Shown here: in pieces, positions 56,035 through 64,000 of the stretch
Layout of the letters: each line of letters opens with the position of its first letter
How positions within the stretch are numbered: position 1 is the stretch's first letter
Assembly (NCBI RefSeq): GCF_900635815.1
Contig: NZ_LR134173.1
Span: 781,501-845,500, forward strand
Direction: 5' to 3'
Source: Legionella cherrii
GTDB taxonomy: Bacteria; Pseudomonadota; Gammaproteobacteria; Legionellales; Legionellaceae
DNA: 64,000 bases
The notes under the pieces: model-generated
Told to the model about the DNA's origin: nothing
Database searches by the model: none
What the model saw: only the letters and a program-made list of their open reading frames with translations
Program-made: the position numbers and the translations under genes

Positions 56035-56408
56035 AATAATCCTTTAATTATGTGCCATTCCAAATTAGGAATTGTTAATACACCTGGTTTATTTCGTTTT
56101 ATAATGCATTTCCTATGGAAGTACGCCGCTTTGATAGAAAAAGATTATAAAGGATGTACGGAACTTTCCTTAATGTAGTTTGCCGAAATTTCATATAAAC
56201 GCAAAGTATAAAAAATATTAATCACTGTCTTATTACTGTGTAATCGAGTAAAATTACAGCATCTAGTATAGAATTATAATGTTAAGTGTAATTTTATTAC
56301 TATAATTTTATTTTAGAAAAGTGAGCACCATTGTAAATTTATGATCATGAGGTTCGTAAGTTAATATTTCCTTAATTTTGATTCATTAGAATGAAATTAT
56401 ATTGAGGG
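56035..56408. other. AT-rich intergenic region with inverted repeat
   Basis: TAAAATTAC (56249-56257) and GTAATTTTA (56288-56296) form a 9-bp inverted repeat around 30 bases. No gene is seen. It must contain the promoters for the divergent DOT1-like gene and the unknown pair at 56.4 kb. Confidence 0.35.
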
Positions 56409-56930
56409 GTGGGAGAGTATTATGGCGGGTTTTTTTTAGTACCAAAGCCACGTGCAGAATACAATTTTATCAACGTGGGTACAGAACAATTTCATGCTGT
56501 TGCGGTGGCGATGATCGATTCGTTGCAAAGTACTTCCCAACGGGGTAATGATGCTACCTTGAAAAAAATTTTGGAGCGTTTTTATCTACACTTTCCCAAA
56601 TATATTAGCAACCAGCCTTATTTAACACTTCCGGAACGGATGGGGATGTTACTCAATAGTTCTCGTAAGTCCGAATTAGTAGAGTGTATGGCTTATGTTT
56701 TGCGGCAGTTGGCAGTGGACGAGCTTTATACACATCCTTTGATGTATCGTGAGGTGTTTGATGGATTAAGTGCGGAAACTCCCAAAAGTTATTTGCGTGA
56801 TCCCAAAGTCCAATTACCAGCAAGTGCTTTAAATGCCTTGGCTCAGACATTGGGGATTAGTATTACATTATCTTTTAAAGAACTCGGAAAGGAACTGAGG
56901 AAAAAAGAAGTATATGATGGAGAAGCATAA
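56409..56930 (+). CDS. Unrecognised protein, start uncertain
   Basis: A 173-residue frame from GTG 56409. Its GAGGG site is too close to that start. The better site (GGGAG) serves ATG 56422, but that frame hits TAG after a run of eight T (56430-56437); nine T would join it to this frame as MAGFFLVPKPRAEYNF. So a one-base loss is suspected. The protein looks helical and soluble and is not recognised. Its stop overlaps the next start (TAATG), so the two are translationally coupled. Confidence 0.65.
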   Translation: MGEYYGGFFLVPKPRAEYNFINVGTEQFHAVAVAMIDSLQSTSQRGNDATLKKILERFYLHFPKYISNQPYLTLPERMGMLLNSSRKSELVECMAYVLRQLAVDELYTHPLMYREVFDGLSAETPKSYLRDPKVQLPASALNALAQTLGISITLSFKELGKELRKKEVYDGEA

Positions 56931-57454
56931 TGCATAAAATGAATTTAGTGATTCAAGTTCAAGGGGAAGGAAAGCAGGAACGTTATTTCCCTGCTGTAAA
57001 GCAAGGACATGAAAAAGATTTTGCCTATGTTCGTCAATTAGCAATTAATCCGCCTGAGCCTGTTCAGAATACAAAGGAGCAAGGGGAAACTCTGCGTGAC
57101 ATAATTCACCTAATCGAAGAGGACAATAAACAGCTGTTGCACTCTTATGATAACTATCGCACCGCCATTTTTAGCACGGCTAGAGATGAAGAATTAACCC
57201 CCGAACTGTTACACAAGCGATTAAGAGAACTTTATATCAAGTATTTACCTCAAACGAAAAATACCGTATCTGTGGCCGCTTTGGAGCAGTCCAAAAGAAA
57301 GCCGGTTATTGCTGATGCCCCCGAGGAAGGGGAACAACAAACGATTAAGCTATTGGCAAACGCTTTATCAGACTGGATTACCACAAAGCAAGTTGATCCC
57401 GATACTATATTTGATGAACTAGAAAAGCGCTCTACTATTGGATTGACTAGGTAA
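56930..57454 (+). CDS. Unrecognised protein coupled to the previous gene
   Basis: A 174-residue protein beginning MHKMNLVIQVQGEGKQERYF. It shares one base with the preceding stop codon. It appears helical, with a charged middle (LIEEDNKQLLHSYDNY) and an acidic linker (ADAPEEGEQQ). No signal peptide, membrane helix or known domain is visible. Tight coupling suggests the two products act together or form a complex. Confidence 0.68.
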   Translation: MHKMNLVIQVQGEGKQERYFPAVKQGHEKDFAYVRQLAINPPEPVQNTKEQGETLRDIIHLIEEDNKQLLHSYDNYRTAIFSTARDEELTPELLHKRLRELYIKYLPQTKNTVSVAALEQSKRKPVIADAPEEGEQQTIKLLANALSDWITTKQVDPDTIFDELEKRSTIGLTR

Positions 57455-57521
57455 CTTAGCCCGGGTTAGACGCAGTCTTAATCCGGGGTCAAGATTCCAT
57501 TTCCGTGTTAAATGTTAAAGT

Positions 57522-58472
57522 TTATAAAAATCCCTGTTCTTTCATCCATTCATCATGGGCAAATTTAGACATGTAATTGCGAATGGAGTCAGGTAAAATA
57601 ACCAGGCATTTTTGTCCTCTACTTAAAGATTTTGCAGCTTGTAGTGCGGCCCACATTGCCGCCCCGGAAGAACCTCCTACCAATAGCCCCTCTTCACGGA
57701 TTAAATCCCTTGCAGTTCGAAATGAATTAAGATCGTTTGTTTTAATATATTTATCAATTAAATCATTATCTAAAACCTCTGGAAAGAAGTCATAGCCTAT
57801 GCCCTCTACTGCATAGGATTTAATTTCGGTTCCACCACCAAGAATAGAGCCCTCGGGATCAACACCAATGATTTTAATCTCCGGATTATATTCCTTAAGG
57901 CGTCTAGCAACACCAGTAATTGTGCCTCCAGTTCCTACTCCGGCAACAACCATGTGTAAGTCCTTACCAAAATCATCAATAATTTCCTGGGCGGTACCAT
58001 GATAGTGCGCATTAGGGTTATTCGGATTGGCGTATTGATCAAGAATATAGGAATTAGGGATTTCCTCATTCAGTCTTTTAGCTAGAGAAATATGACTTTC
58101 CGGATCATTATAAGCTGCTTCTGTTGGGGTACGGTAGATCGTGGCTCCGAGGAGCTCAAGAACGGATTGCTTTTCCTGACTCATTTTCTCAGGCATAGTA
58201 ATAATTACTTTGTAGCCTAATATCGCACCTGCGAGGGCAATCCCTATTCCTGTATTCCCAGAAGTAGGTTCAATCAGTGTATCACCTGGCTTAATATGCC
58301 CATCTCGTTCTGCATTAACAATCATTTCATACCCGATACGATCTTTAACAGAACCACCTGGATTAAAAAACTCACACTTTGCATACAACTCACAATCGAG
58401 CTCACGGCCAAGACGATTAATTTTTACTATGGGGGTTTGTCCTATGGTGGCAAGAATATTCGGATAGATCAT
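57522..58472 (-). CDS. Cystathionine beta-synthase-like PLP enzyme (no CBS domain)
   Basis: A 316-residue fold-type II PLP enzyme. The PLP lysine is Lys43 ([15 protein letters not shown]), and the phosphate loop is SGNTG (71-75) plus [15 protein letters not shown]. Several phrases are nearer to eukaryotic cystathionine beta-synthase than to bacterial Cys[48 protein letters not shown] and [24 protein letters not shown]. The end is [14 protein letters not shown]. The heme and regulatory CBS domains of human CBS are absent. It may condense serine and homocysteine, or act as a cysteine synthase. Confidence 0.9.
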   Translation of the reverse strand: MIYPNILATIGQTPIVKINRLGRELDCELYAKCEFFNPGGSVKDRIGYEMIVNAERDGHIKPGDTLIEPTSGNTGIGIALAGAILGYKVIITMPEKMSQEKQSVLELLGATIYRTPTEAAYNDPESHISLAKRLNEEIPNSYILDQYANPNNPNAHYHGTAQEIIDDFGKDLHMVVAGVGTGGTITGVARRLKEYNPEIKIIGVDPEGSILGGGTEIKSYAVEGIGYDFFPEVLDNDLIDKYIKTNDLNSFRTARDLIREEGLLVGGSSGAAMWAALQAAKSLSRGQKCLVILPDSIRNYMSKFAHDEWMKEQGFL

Positions 58473-58616
58473 ATTAGTCCTTTATTGAAGAGTAATTTGC
58501 TTTTGATTATATGGGTTTTTAATCAAAAAAAAAAATTCTTCTATGATTTGGGTGGTGATTTTAAAGTTTTTGATTTATATTTAATTTTCTAAAAATAACA
58601 AAGCAGGGAGCTGAAT

Positions 58617-58874
58617 ATGTATAATTTAAAATCACTTAAGTGGTGTTTTGGTATTGCTTTGTCTCTAGGCTTGTGTGCATGCATGGATATGCAACGTTCA
58701 GAACATGCTAATAATAATGCTCAATACTATGAGCAAATGAATGCCCAGAACAAACAAACAGCAGGGAATAAGGCCAAAGCCCAAAAGACTTATGCTTCAA
58801 AAGATCCTACTCAAAAAGCAACCCCAGGGCCTAAGCGAAATGCTGCGCCACAAATTCCTGTAATACAGCAATAA
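58617..58874 (+). CDS. Small putative lipoprotein
   Basis: An 85-residue protein with GGGAGCTGA before the ATG. The N-terminus is a signal peptide ending in a lipobox-like LSLGLCAC (candidate lipidated Cys at 20 or 22). The mature part is polar and low in complexity, rich in N, Q, K and A, with no domain. It is probably anchored in the envelope. Function unknown. Confidence 0.6.
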   Translation: MYNLKSLKWCFGIALSLGLCACMDMQRSEHANNNAQYYEQMNAQNKQTAGNKAKAQKTYASKDPTQKATPGPKRNAAPQIPVIQQ

Positions 58875-59018
58875 TGATTGTCTCCGGGTTACGGCGTGTG
58901 CCTAACCCGGGTTATGACGTAACCATCAGGTTTATTCCCATTAAAAACTTGCAATCCTATCAATCTAGATGTTAGCTTACTTATTGTTTGTTTCTTTCAA
59001 CGGACTGATTTTTACTCT

Positions 59019-60239
59019 ATGAAAAAAGTATATCGAATTATAGGGACTGCTTTAGGCATACCCCTTTTTTTACTCGCTAATAAAATTTTTGCTGTGAATC
59101 CGACGGGAATCATTACTCCTTCAGTAATCAACAAAAGCACTACTAATAATCCGAAGGAAATTCCTTTAAAAAAAGCGTTAGCAAAAGCAACATCAACTCA
59201 AGTGCAAGAAGACAGCGAAGAGGCTAAAAAATTATATAAAGAACGTCTAAAAAAAAATCCGGGTGATGAAGATGCGCGTCTTCTTTTAGCGAATTATTAT
59301 ATAGCAAAGAGGCGTGATTTAACTGCACTTAGGGTAATTAAACAAGGATTGCGGCTTAATCCAAACAGCGTTTTATTGCTGATGAAATTAAGCGATATCC
59401 AGACTTACCTTACAGCCTATGCTCCCGCGATCGCAACCAACAAAAAAATACTCACCCTAGATCCGAACAATGTCTATTCGAAGCAATATTTATCCGATGT
59501 AAAGCAAGTTGTTCCTCGTTATGACTACGGGGTGAATGAAGTCGGTTTTACCACAGATAACTCATATGTTACTGGTTTTCATCAAATTTGGGATTATTCT
59601 TCGCTCTATTACACCCGAGATACGAGCTACGGTCGATTTGGTGGTCGGATTAATTTTGCAGCACGACAAGGATTCACTGCGCCTCAATATGAGTTGGATT
59701 TTTCTCCTGTGCTTAATCGGGATGTATCATTTAACTTGGTTGCCACCTATGCGAATCAACCCAATTTATTTTCTGATTACTCCTATGGAGGACAGGCAAA
59801 CATTAGTTTGACAAGTTCTCTCCAGTTTACGGGCGGCGCAATTTATTCGAACATCGCACCTACTTTTTTTATGACCTACATTGCAGGATTAAATTATGCT
59901 GTAGGTAATTATTTGTTGAGCGTTACTCCCTACTATTTTGTCCCACAAACCAATGTGAAATCAGTGTTAATGACTGGAGTGATCAAACGTTTTTTTGCCA
60001 CTGAGGATCATTCCATTTCTTTAACTGTGGGTATAGGCCATAGCCCTAACTTGGCCAATTTGACGACGGTTGATTTTATTGTGCTAAAGAATGATTTTGC
60101 AAATCTGCTCTATGAATTTCCAATATTAGCACACCGCCTGGTTGTTGATTTACAGATTGGATATCAACGCTGGGAATTTCCTACAGGCGAAATCAATAAT
60201 TTTTATGATACCTTAGTTGGTTTGAAATATCGATTTTAA
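59019..60239 (+). CDS. YaiO-family outer membrane protein with TPR region
   Basis: A 406-residue exported protein. A signal peptide (about 1-25) is followed by a TPR-like helical region (about 65-165: AKKLYKERLKKNPGDEDARL; ALRVIKQGLRLNPNSVLLLM). A C-terminal YaiO-type barrel follows (about 180-406), with alternating aromatic strands and final VGLKYRF. YaiO-like proteins are outer-membrane proteins; some accompany polysaccharide export. No such genes are adjacent. Confidence 0.8.
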   Translation: MKKVYRIIGTALGIPLFLLANKIFAVNPTGIITPSVINKSTTNNPKEIPLKKALAKATSTQVQEDSEEAKKLYKERLKKNPGDEDARLLLANYYIAKRRDLTALRVIKQGLRLNPNSVLLLMKLSDIQTYLTAYAPAIATNKKILTLDPNNVYSKQYLSDVKQVVPRYDYGVNEVGFTTDNSYVTGFHQIWDYSSLYYTRDTSYGRFGGRINFAARQGFTAPQYELDFSPVLNRDVSFNLVATYANQPNLFSDYSYGGQANISLTSSLQFTGGAIYSNIAPTFFMTYIAGLNYAVGNYLLSVTPYYFVPQTNVKSVLMTGVIKRFFATEDHSISLTVGIGHSPNLANLTTVDFIVLKNDFANLLYEFPILAHRLVVDLQIGYQRWEFPTGEINNFYDTLVGLKYRF

Positions 60240-60274
60240 GTCGCTTGCATAAGTTGGGCCTGACGGCCCAGCTC

Positions 60275-60547
60275 TTACATTCTAAACTGACTAAAAGGAA
60301 CACTGCTGTTTATTTCATCTTCTCTTGCTTGGCGTTCTTCTGCCATTTCTGTCTGAATTTGCATTAATTCCAGACCATCTTTAATCATTTCATCTCGTAC
60401 CGCTTGCCGGGAAGCTCGATCTCCAAAGAAGCTCACTTTTTTCTTGCACGCCTTGTCGCTTAACTGATGAGTTGTTCGTGCATTCTTGTGATCCGCATTA
60501 ACTGTTGCAAATTTTTGAGCCACAGGGATTTCTCTTTTATGTTTCAT
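60275..60547 (-). CDS. Small unrecognised protein
   Basis: A 90-residue, highly charged, helical protein starting MKHKREIPVAQKF, with an N-terminal basic and C-terminal acidic half (MAEERQAREDEI). No membrane segment or known domain. It is convergent with the YaiO-like gene; a GTTGGGCC/GGCCCAGC hairpin lies between them at about 60254. Confidence 0.55.
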   Translation of the reverse strand: MKHKREIPVAQKFATVNADHKNARTTHQLSDKACKKKVSFFGDRASRQAVRDEMIKDGLELMQIQTEMAEERQAREDEINSSVPFSQFRM

Positions 60548-60703
60548 ACTTGAACCTTATTTTCCTATAAGTTTTTTATTAGTTTCATCCTTACATTACT
60601 TTTGGAAGCAAAGTCCATTTTTACTTCATATAGGTTAATTGAATGACGTAGATTCTCTCTTTTTCAAAGAGATCACACCTTCAAATTAACAGGGGGGCAA
60701 ACT

Positions 60704-60811
60704 ATGCAACAGATTGGCATCGATTTTCAAGTGATTTTTCTAGGTGCTGCTGACAATTCGAATCTCTTGGCGAAACCGAGATGGAATTTATGTGCTGTCA
60801 ACAGCCCCTAA
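60704..60811 (+). CDS. Possible 35-residue small protein
   Basis: ATG 60704 to TAA 60811 encodes MQQIGIDFQVIFLGAADNSN and a short tail ending CAVNSP. A strong AGGGGGG lies 7 bases before the ATG. It ends four bases before the fumC stop on the other strand. The good ribosome binding site is the only support; it may be chance. Confidence 0.3.
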   Translation: MQQIGIDFQVIFLGAADNSNLLAKPRWNLCAVNSP

Positions 60812-60815
60812 TGAA

Positions 60816-62207
60816 TTACTGCGGAGCAATCATTTCTTCGGGTCTTACTAGTTCCGCGAAACGCTCAGCGGTTAAAATTCCAAGTTTAACTGCTGCTTCT
60901 TGCAAGGAAGAATTGTCTTGGTGTGCCGTTTTAGCGATTTTTGCGGCTTTATCATAGCCTATGTGTTGATTAAGTGCCGTGACGAGCATTAAAGAATGAT
61001 GCAGATAATAGTCAATCACCTGATGATTGGCCTCGATTCCTTCGGCACAAAATTCTTGAAATGAATGACAGGTATCGGCTAACAAATTGAGTGAATGCAG
61101 TACGTTAAAGATGATTACCGGTTTAAATACATTCAGTTCAAAATTACCTTGGCTGTCAGCGATACCCACCGTTGCATCATTTCCCAGCACTTGCGCGCAA
61201 ACCATAGTCATGGCTTCGCATTGGGTAGGATTGACTTTTCCAGGCATAATTGAAGATCCAGGTTCATTTTCTGGAATGATCAATTCCCCAATACCGCAAC
61301 GTGGGCCAGAAGCTAACCAACGAATGTCATTTGCAATTTTCATTAAAGCACAGGCCAGTGTTTTCATGGCACTGTGGGCATTAACTAATGCTTCGTGTGA
61401 GGCCAGCGCAGCAAATTTATTCTCTGCGGTAACAAAGGGCAATTGGGTTATCTGGGCAATGTGTTGGGCAACTTTTGTGGCAAATTGTGGATGAGTATTT
61501 AAACCAGTTCCTACAGCAGTTCCCCCTGCAGCTAATTCGTAAAGTTCAGGCAATGCTCCTTCAAGACGTTGCAGGCACGCATCCAGCTGGGCAACATAAC
61601 CAGAAAATTCCTGCCCTAAAGTGATTGGCACCGCATCTTGTAAATGAGTTCGGCCTATTTTAACGATATCTTTGAATGCTGCCATTTTAACCGCCAAGGC
61701 ATCACGCAAACTTTTTACTGCAGGGATTAATTTCTTATTAAAAGCAATAGCTGCGGCAATGTGCATCGCTGTCGGGAATGTATCATTTGAAGATTGAGAC
61801 ATATTCACATGATCATTAGGATGAATAGGCGATTTACTACCCATGGTTCCGCCAGCCAGTTCAATTGCACGATTTGAAATGACCTCATTGGCATTCATAT
61901 TGGATTGCGTGCCGCTGCCCGTTTGCCATACATGCAAAGGAAAATGCTCATCTAGCATTCCTTTACTCACCTCATCGGCAGCCTGAATAATTAAATCTGC
62001 TTTATCTTTAGGTAACTTGCCCAAGTCCAAATTGGTCAATGCGGCGGCTTTTTTTAAGATACCAAAAGCGTGAGTGACTTCACGCGGCATAATGTCCTTG
62101 CCTATATTAAAGTGATGTAATGATCGTTCAGTCTGTGCACCCCAATATTTGTCGGCAGGGACAGCGATTTCACCCATGCTATCAGATTCTATGCGTGTTT
62201 TGCTCAT
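60816..62207 (-). CDS. fumC: Class II fumarate hydratase FumC
   Basis: Iron-independent fumarase of the TCA cycle, 463 residues as usual. Marks: [20 protein letters not shown] at the start, [48 protein letters not shown] and the signature [11 protein letters not shown] near the active-site loop. It could also belong to the aspartase/fumarase superfamily with another substrate, but the FumC motifs are complete. Single gene. Confidence 0.96.
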   Translation of the reverse strand: MSKTRIESDSMGEIAVPADKYWGAQTERSLHHFNIGKDIMPREVTHAFGILKKAAALTNLDLGKLPKDKADLIIQAADEVSKGMLDEHFPLHVWQTGSGTQSNMNANEVISNRAIELAGGTMGSKSPIHPNDHVNMSQSSNDTFPTAMHIAAAIAFNKKLIPAVKSLRDALAVKMAAFKDIVKIGRTHLQDAVPITLGQEFSGYVAQLDACLQRLEGALPELYELAAGGTAVGTGLNTHPQFATKVAQHIAQITQLPFVTAENKFAALASHEALVNAHSAMKTLACALMKIANDIRWLASGPRCGIGELIIPENEPGSSIMPGKVNPTQCEAMTMVCAQVLGNDATVGIADSQGNFELNVFKPVIIFNVLHSLNLLADTCHSFQEFCAEGIEANHQVIDYYLHHSLMLVTALNQHIGYDKAAKIAKTAHQDNSSLQEAAVKLGILTAERFAELVRPEEMIAPQ

Positions 62208-62305
62208 GGTTTTTAATTTCCTTAGACCCTAGTGAAATAAAAAATTCTAACACATAGGGCAAAAATAAGTAATTTTTGTTATAGTATTGGCATAATTAGT
62301 GATCC

Positions 62306-62397
62306 GTAGCCTGGGAACCGTGGTAAAAAACCAGACTCTTTGCCTATAAACCCGGATTACATAATGCTAATTCGGACTTTCAAAGCCTCCAGGCTAC
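62306..62397. repeat. 92-bp element with inverted ends
   Basis: GTAGCCTGG (62306-62314) and CCAGGCTAC (62389-62397) are exact inverted repeats; inside is CCCGGATTACATAATGC, the motif of the 28420 repeat. It lies 20 bases before rsmE and may lie in its leader. Confidence 0.6.
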
Positions 62398-62416
62398 ATA
62401 AGAGAACCACCAGCAC

Positions 62417-63145
62417 ATGAGAGCAGTACGTATTTATCAATCTGGAAACTACCATACAGGCCAACATTTAGAATTATCTCCCGAAGCCAGTCAACACGTT
62501 GGGGTTGTTTTGCGTATGCAGGTTGGTGAAAAGCTCACTTTATTTTCTGGTGATGATCGCGAGTTTGACGCAACTATAGTTGCTGTGAAAAAAAAACAAG
62601 TCACTGTAGTCATCGGTTCGATAAATGAGGTAAGTCGTGAATCACCATTGGCTATCCATTTGGCTCAAGCGATTTCCAAGGGGGAGCGCATGGAGTTCGT
62701 CATGCAAAAAGCAGTCGAACTCGGTGTGACCAGTATTACTCCTCTTATTACGGAGCGGTGTGTCGTCAAATTAGATAAGGAGCGAATGGCAAAAAAACTC
62801 CATCAATGGCAGGCCATTGTCATTGCCGCGTGTGAACAATCAGGAAGGAATCAAGTTCCTGCAGTAAATTCACCCATCGCTTTAGAACATTATGTCCGTG
62901 AGGTTCAGGTTGGATTGAAATTGATCTTGCACCCAGGGGAGAATAAGAATTGGCGAGATTATATGATTGGATCTGCTGCGATTGCATTGCTTATTGGCCC
63001 GGAAGGAGGATTAAGTGATCACGAGGTTCAATTGGCATGTCAGCATGGATTTCAACCTTTATCCCTAGGGCCAAGAATTTTACGCACAGAAACCGCGGCA
63101 CTTACTGCATTAAGTCTGTTGCAAGCGATAGGCGGTGATCTATAA
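62417..63145 (+). CDS. rsmE: 16S rRNA m3U1498 methyltransferase RsmE
   Basis: A SPOUT-class methyltransferase acting on U1498 of 16S rRNA, 242 residues as expected. The N-terminal PUA-like domain (HVGVVLRMQVGEKLTLFSGD) is followed by the knotted catalytic domain with AVELGVTSITPLITERCVV, AACEQSGRNQVPAV, LLIGPEGGLSDHEV and LGPRILRTETAAL. It is separated from fumC by a repeat. Confidence 0.96.
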   Translation: MRAVRIYQSGNYHTGQHLELSPEASQHVGVVLRMQVGEKLTLFSGDDREFDATIVAVKKKQVTVVIGSINEVSRESPLAIHLAQAISKGERMEFVMQKAVELGVTSITPLITERCVVKLDKERMAKKLHQWQAIVIAACEQSGRNQVPAVNSPIALEHYVREVQVGLKLILHPGENKNWRDYMIGSAAIALLIGPEGGLSDHEVQLACQHGFQPLSLGPRILRTETAALTALSLLQAIGGDL

Positions 63146-63269
63146 TAGTACTTGTAGTCAGTCTCTCTCAATGCGAAAATCTAAAAGCATAATGCTACTA
63201 ATATAAATATATTCCTTGATGCAGAGTGAGTTTGGCGATTAACTTATTTTAAACAACAGAGGTTGACTC

Positions 63270-63596
63270 ATGAGTGATCTTATTAAAACAATATCAGATG
63301 CAAGTTTTGAACAGGATGTAATCCATGCTAATAAGCCTGTTTTAGTTGATTTTTGGGCTGAATGGTGTGGTCCATGTCGCGCATTGACCCCTATATTGGA
63401 AGAAGTGGCTGCTACTCATGGTGAGCAAGTAACTTTTGCCAAGATTAATATCGATGAGCACCCACAAACACCAGCAAAGTTTGGTGTGATGAGTATTCCA
63501 ACATTGATTTTATTTAAAAACGGTCAGGTTGAAGCTGTAAAAATGGGTTTGCTTTCAAAATCTCAATTAAGTGCTTTTGTTGAGAGCCACGTTTAA
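63270..63596 (+). CDS. trxA: Thioredoxin
   Basis: A 108-residue classical thioredoxin with active site WAEWCGPCRALTP and cis-Pro in SIPTLILFKNG. ATG follows GAGGTTG. It lies upstream of rho, an arrangement also found in E. coli. Confidence 0.96.
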   Translation: MSDLIKTISDASFEQDVIHANKPVLVDFWAEWCGPCRALTPILEEVAATHGEQVTFAKINIDEHPQTPAKFGVMSIPTLILFKNGQVEAVKMGLLSKSQLSAFVESHV

Positions 63597-63660
63597 TTTT
63601 TTATTTTTCTATATAAAAAATGTTGTATCTTATAGTAAAGCTGTGATAGCCTGTTGCAAT

Positions 63661-63687
63661 ATGTGATATAATACAAATATATCACAT
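63661..63687 (+). promoter_or_regulatory. Palindrome and -10 box before rho
   Basis: ATGTGATAT (63661-63669) and ATATCACAT (63679-63687) form an exact inverted repeat. TATAAT (63667-63672) within it is a consensus -10. A good -35 at 17 bases was not seen. The palindrome could be an operator. Confidence 0.35.
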
Positions 63688-63774
63688 AGGCAGCAGAATC
63701 CTTAGCTGCTATTCTTGAATAATATTTTTCCCGGATATCCAATTCGAAATTAATCAACCAATCAAGTGAGAAGT

Positions 63775-64000
63775 ATGAATCTTAGTGAACTTAAGCAATT
63801 GCCTATTGCCGATCTCTTTAACATCGCACAAGAGATTGGTGTCGAGAATCCTTCCCGTATGCGCAAACAAGAAATTATTTTTGCCATTCTTAAGGCCCAC
63901 GCCTTAAAGGGTGAAGACATCCACGGTGATGGTGTTTTAGAAGTCCTGACTGATGGTTTTGGTTTCTTGCGTTCTGCCGATGGCTCTTATTTGGCAGGCC
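63775..64000 (+). CDS. rho: Transcription termination factor Rho, 5' part
   Basis: The first 75 codons of the RNA-dependent helicase that terminates transcription; the gene runs off the right edge. It begins MNLSELKQLPIADLFNIAQE, the Rho N-terminal domain, and continues into the RNA-binding region with GDGVLEVLTDGFGFLRSAD. GAGAAG precedes the ATG. trxA-rho order supports the call. Confidence 0.95.
   Translation, partial: MNLSELKQLPIADLFNIAQEIGVENPSRMRKQEIIFAILKAHALKGEDIHGDGVLEVLTDGFGFLRSADGSYLAG

Noticed and set aside
1..64000. CRISPR array, rRNA, tRNA, insertion sequence or prophage
   Set aside because: No regular spacer pattern, T-loop consensus, transposase or phage gene was recognised on either strand. 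A systematic scan could still find a divergent one.

Overview
The window looks like a chromosomal segment from a Legionella species, probably not L. pneumophila itself. Supporting this are an AT-rich composition, tandem Legionella-type major outer membrane proteins, an LbtU-family siderophore porin, a ProA-like M4 metalloprotease, a PagP/Rcp homologue, and several large unrecognised proteins of the kind Dot/Icm effectors usually are. Many short palindromic repeats sit between genes. The species assignment is inference; no rRNA, tRNA, CRISPR array, insertion sequence or phage module was seen.

Layout. 1-8 kb: end of an unrecognised minus-strand gene (open at the left edge), hfq, a 1446-residue unrecognised protein, hflX and a TlpA-like thioredoxin. 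8-13.2 kb: tdk, then two candidate effectors on the minus strand, one with ADP-ribosyltransferase-like R/STS/ExE motifs and one with two HEPN-like R-x4-H motifs. 13.4-24.5 kb: pirin, two unknown genes, and an exported set made of an S28 peptidase, two divergent paralogous adhesin-like proteins with DUF1566-like ends, and an M4 metalloprotease, followed by a TauE/SafE permease. 24.7-32.6 kb: housekeeping and membrane genes (darP-rlmKL, a two-TM protein, Mpo1-like, pagP, an APC permease, a PiT phosphate transporter, coq7). 32.6-38.2 kb: a candidate CE-clan cysteine protease effector, a hybrid histidine kinase and an aminotransferase with an extra C-terminal extension. 38.3-44.3 kb: argD, sodB, grxD-ahpC, rnt-pyrC and motY. 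44.5-49.6 kb: three MOMP-family genes and the LbtU-like porin. 49.8-57.5 kb: nfeD-slipin, a JmjC-like/methyltransferase pair, dcd, ihfB, a DOT1-like methyltransferase and an unknown translationally coupled pair. 57.5-64 kb: a cystathionine beta-synthase-like enzyme, a lipoprotein, a YaiO-like protein, fumC, rsmE, trxA and the start of rho.

Functional themes are oxidative stress and thiol chemistry (sodB, grxD, ahpC, trxA, TlpA), RNA and ribosome maintenance (hfq, hflX, darP, rlmKL, rnt, rsmE, rho), an outer-membrane block, and probable host-directed proteins inserted between conserved genes.

The most important caution is that sodB, rnt and dcd each carry a one-base frameshift, and the unknown gene at 56.4 kb may carry a fourth. 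Three of the four are at homopolymers. They may be sequencing or assembly errors rather than true gene decay. The observations most worth following up are the putative ADP-ribosyltransferase, the two-motif HEPN-like protein, the CE-clan protease candidate, the large gene between hfq and hflX, and the 650-bp identical block shared by two MOMP genes.
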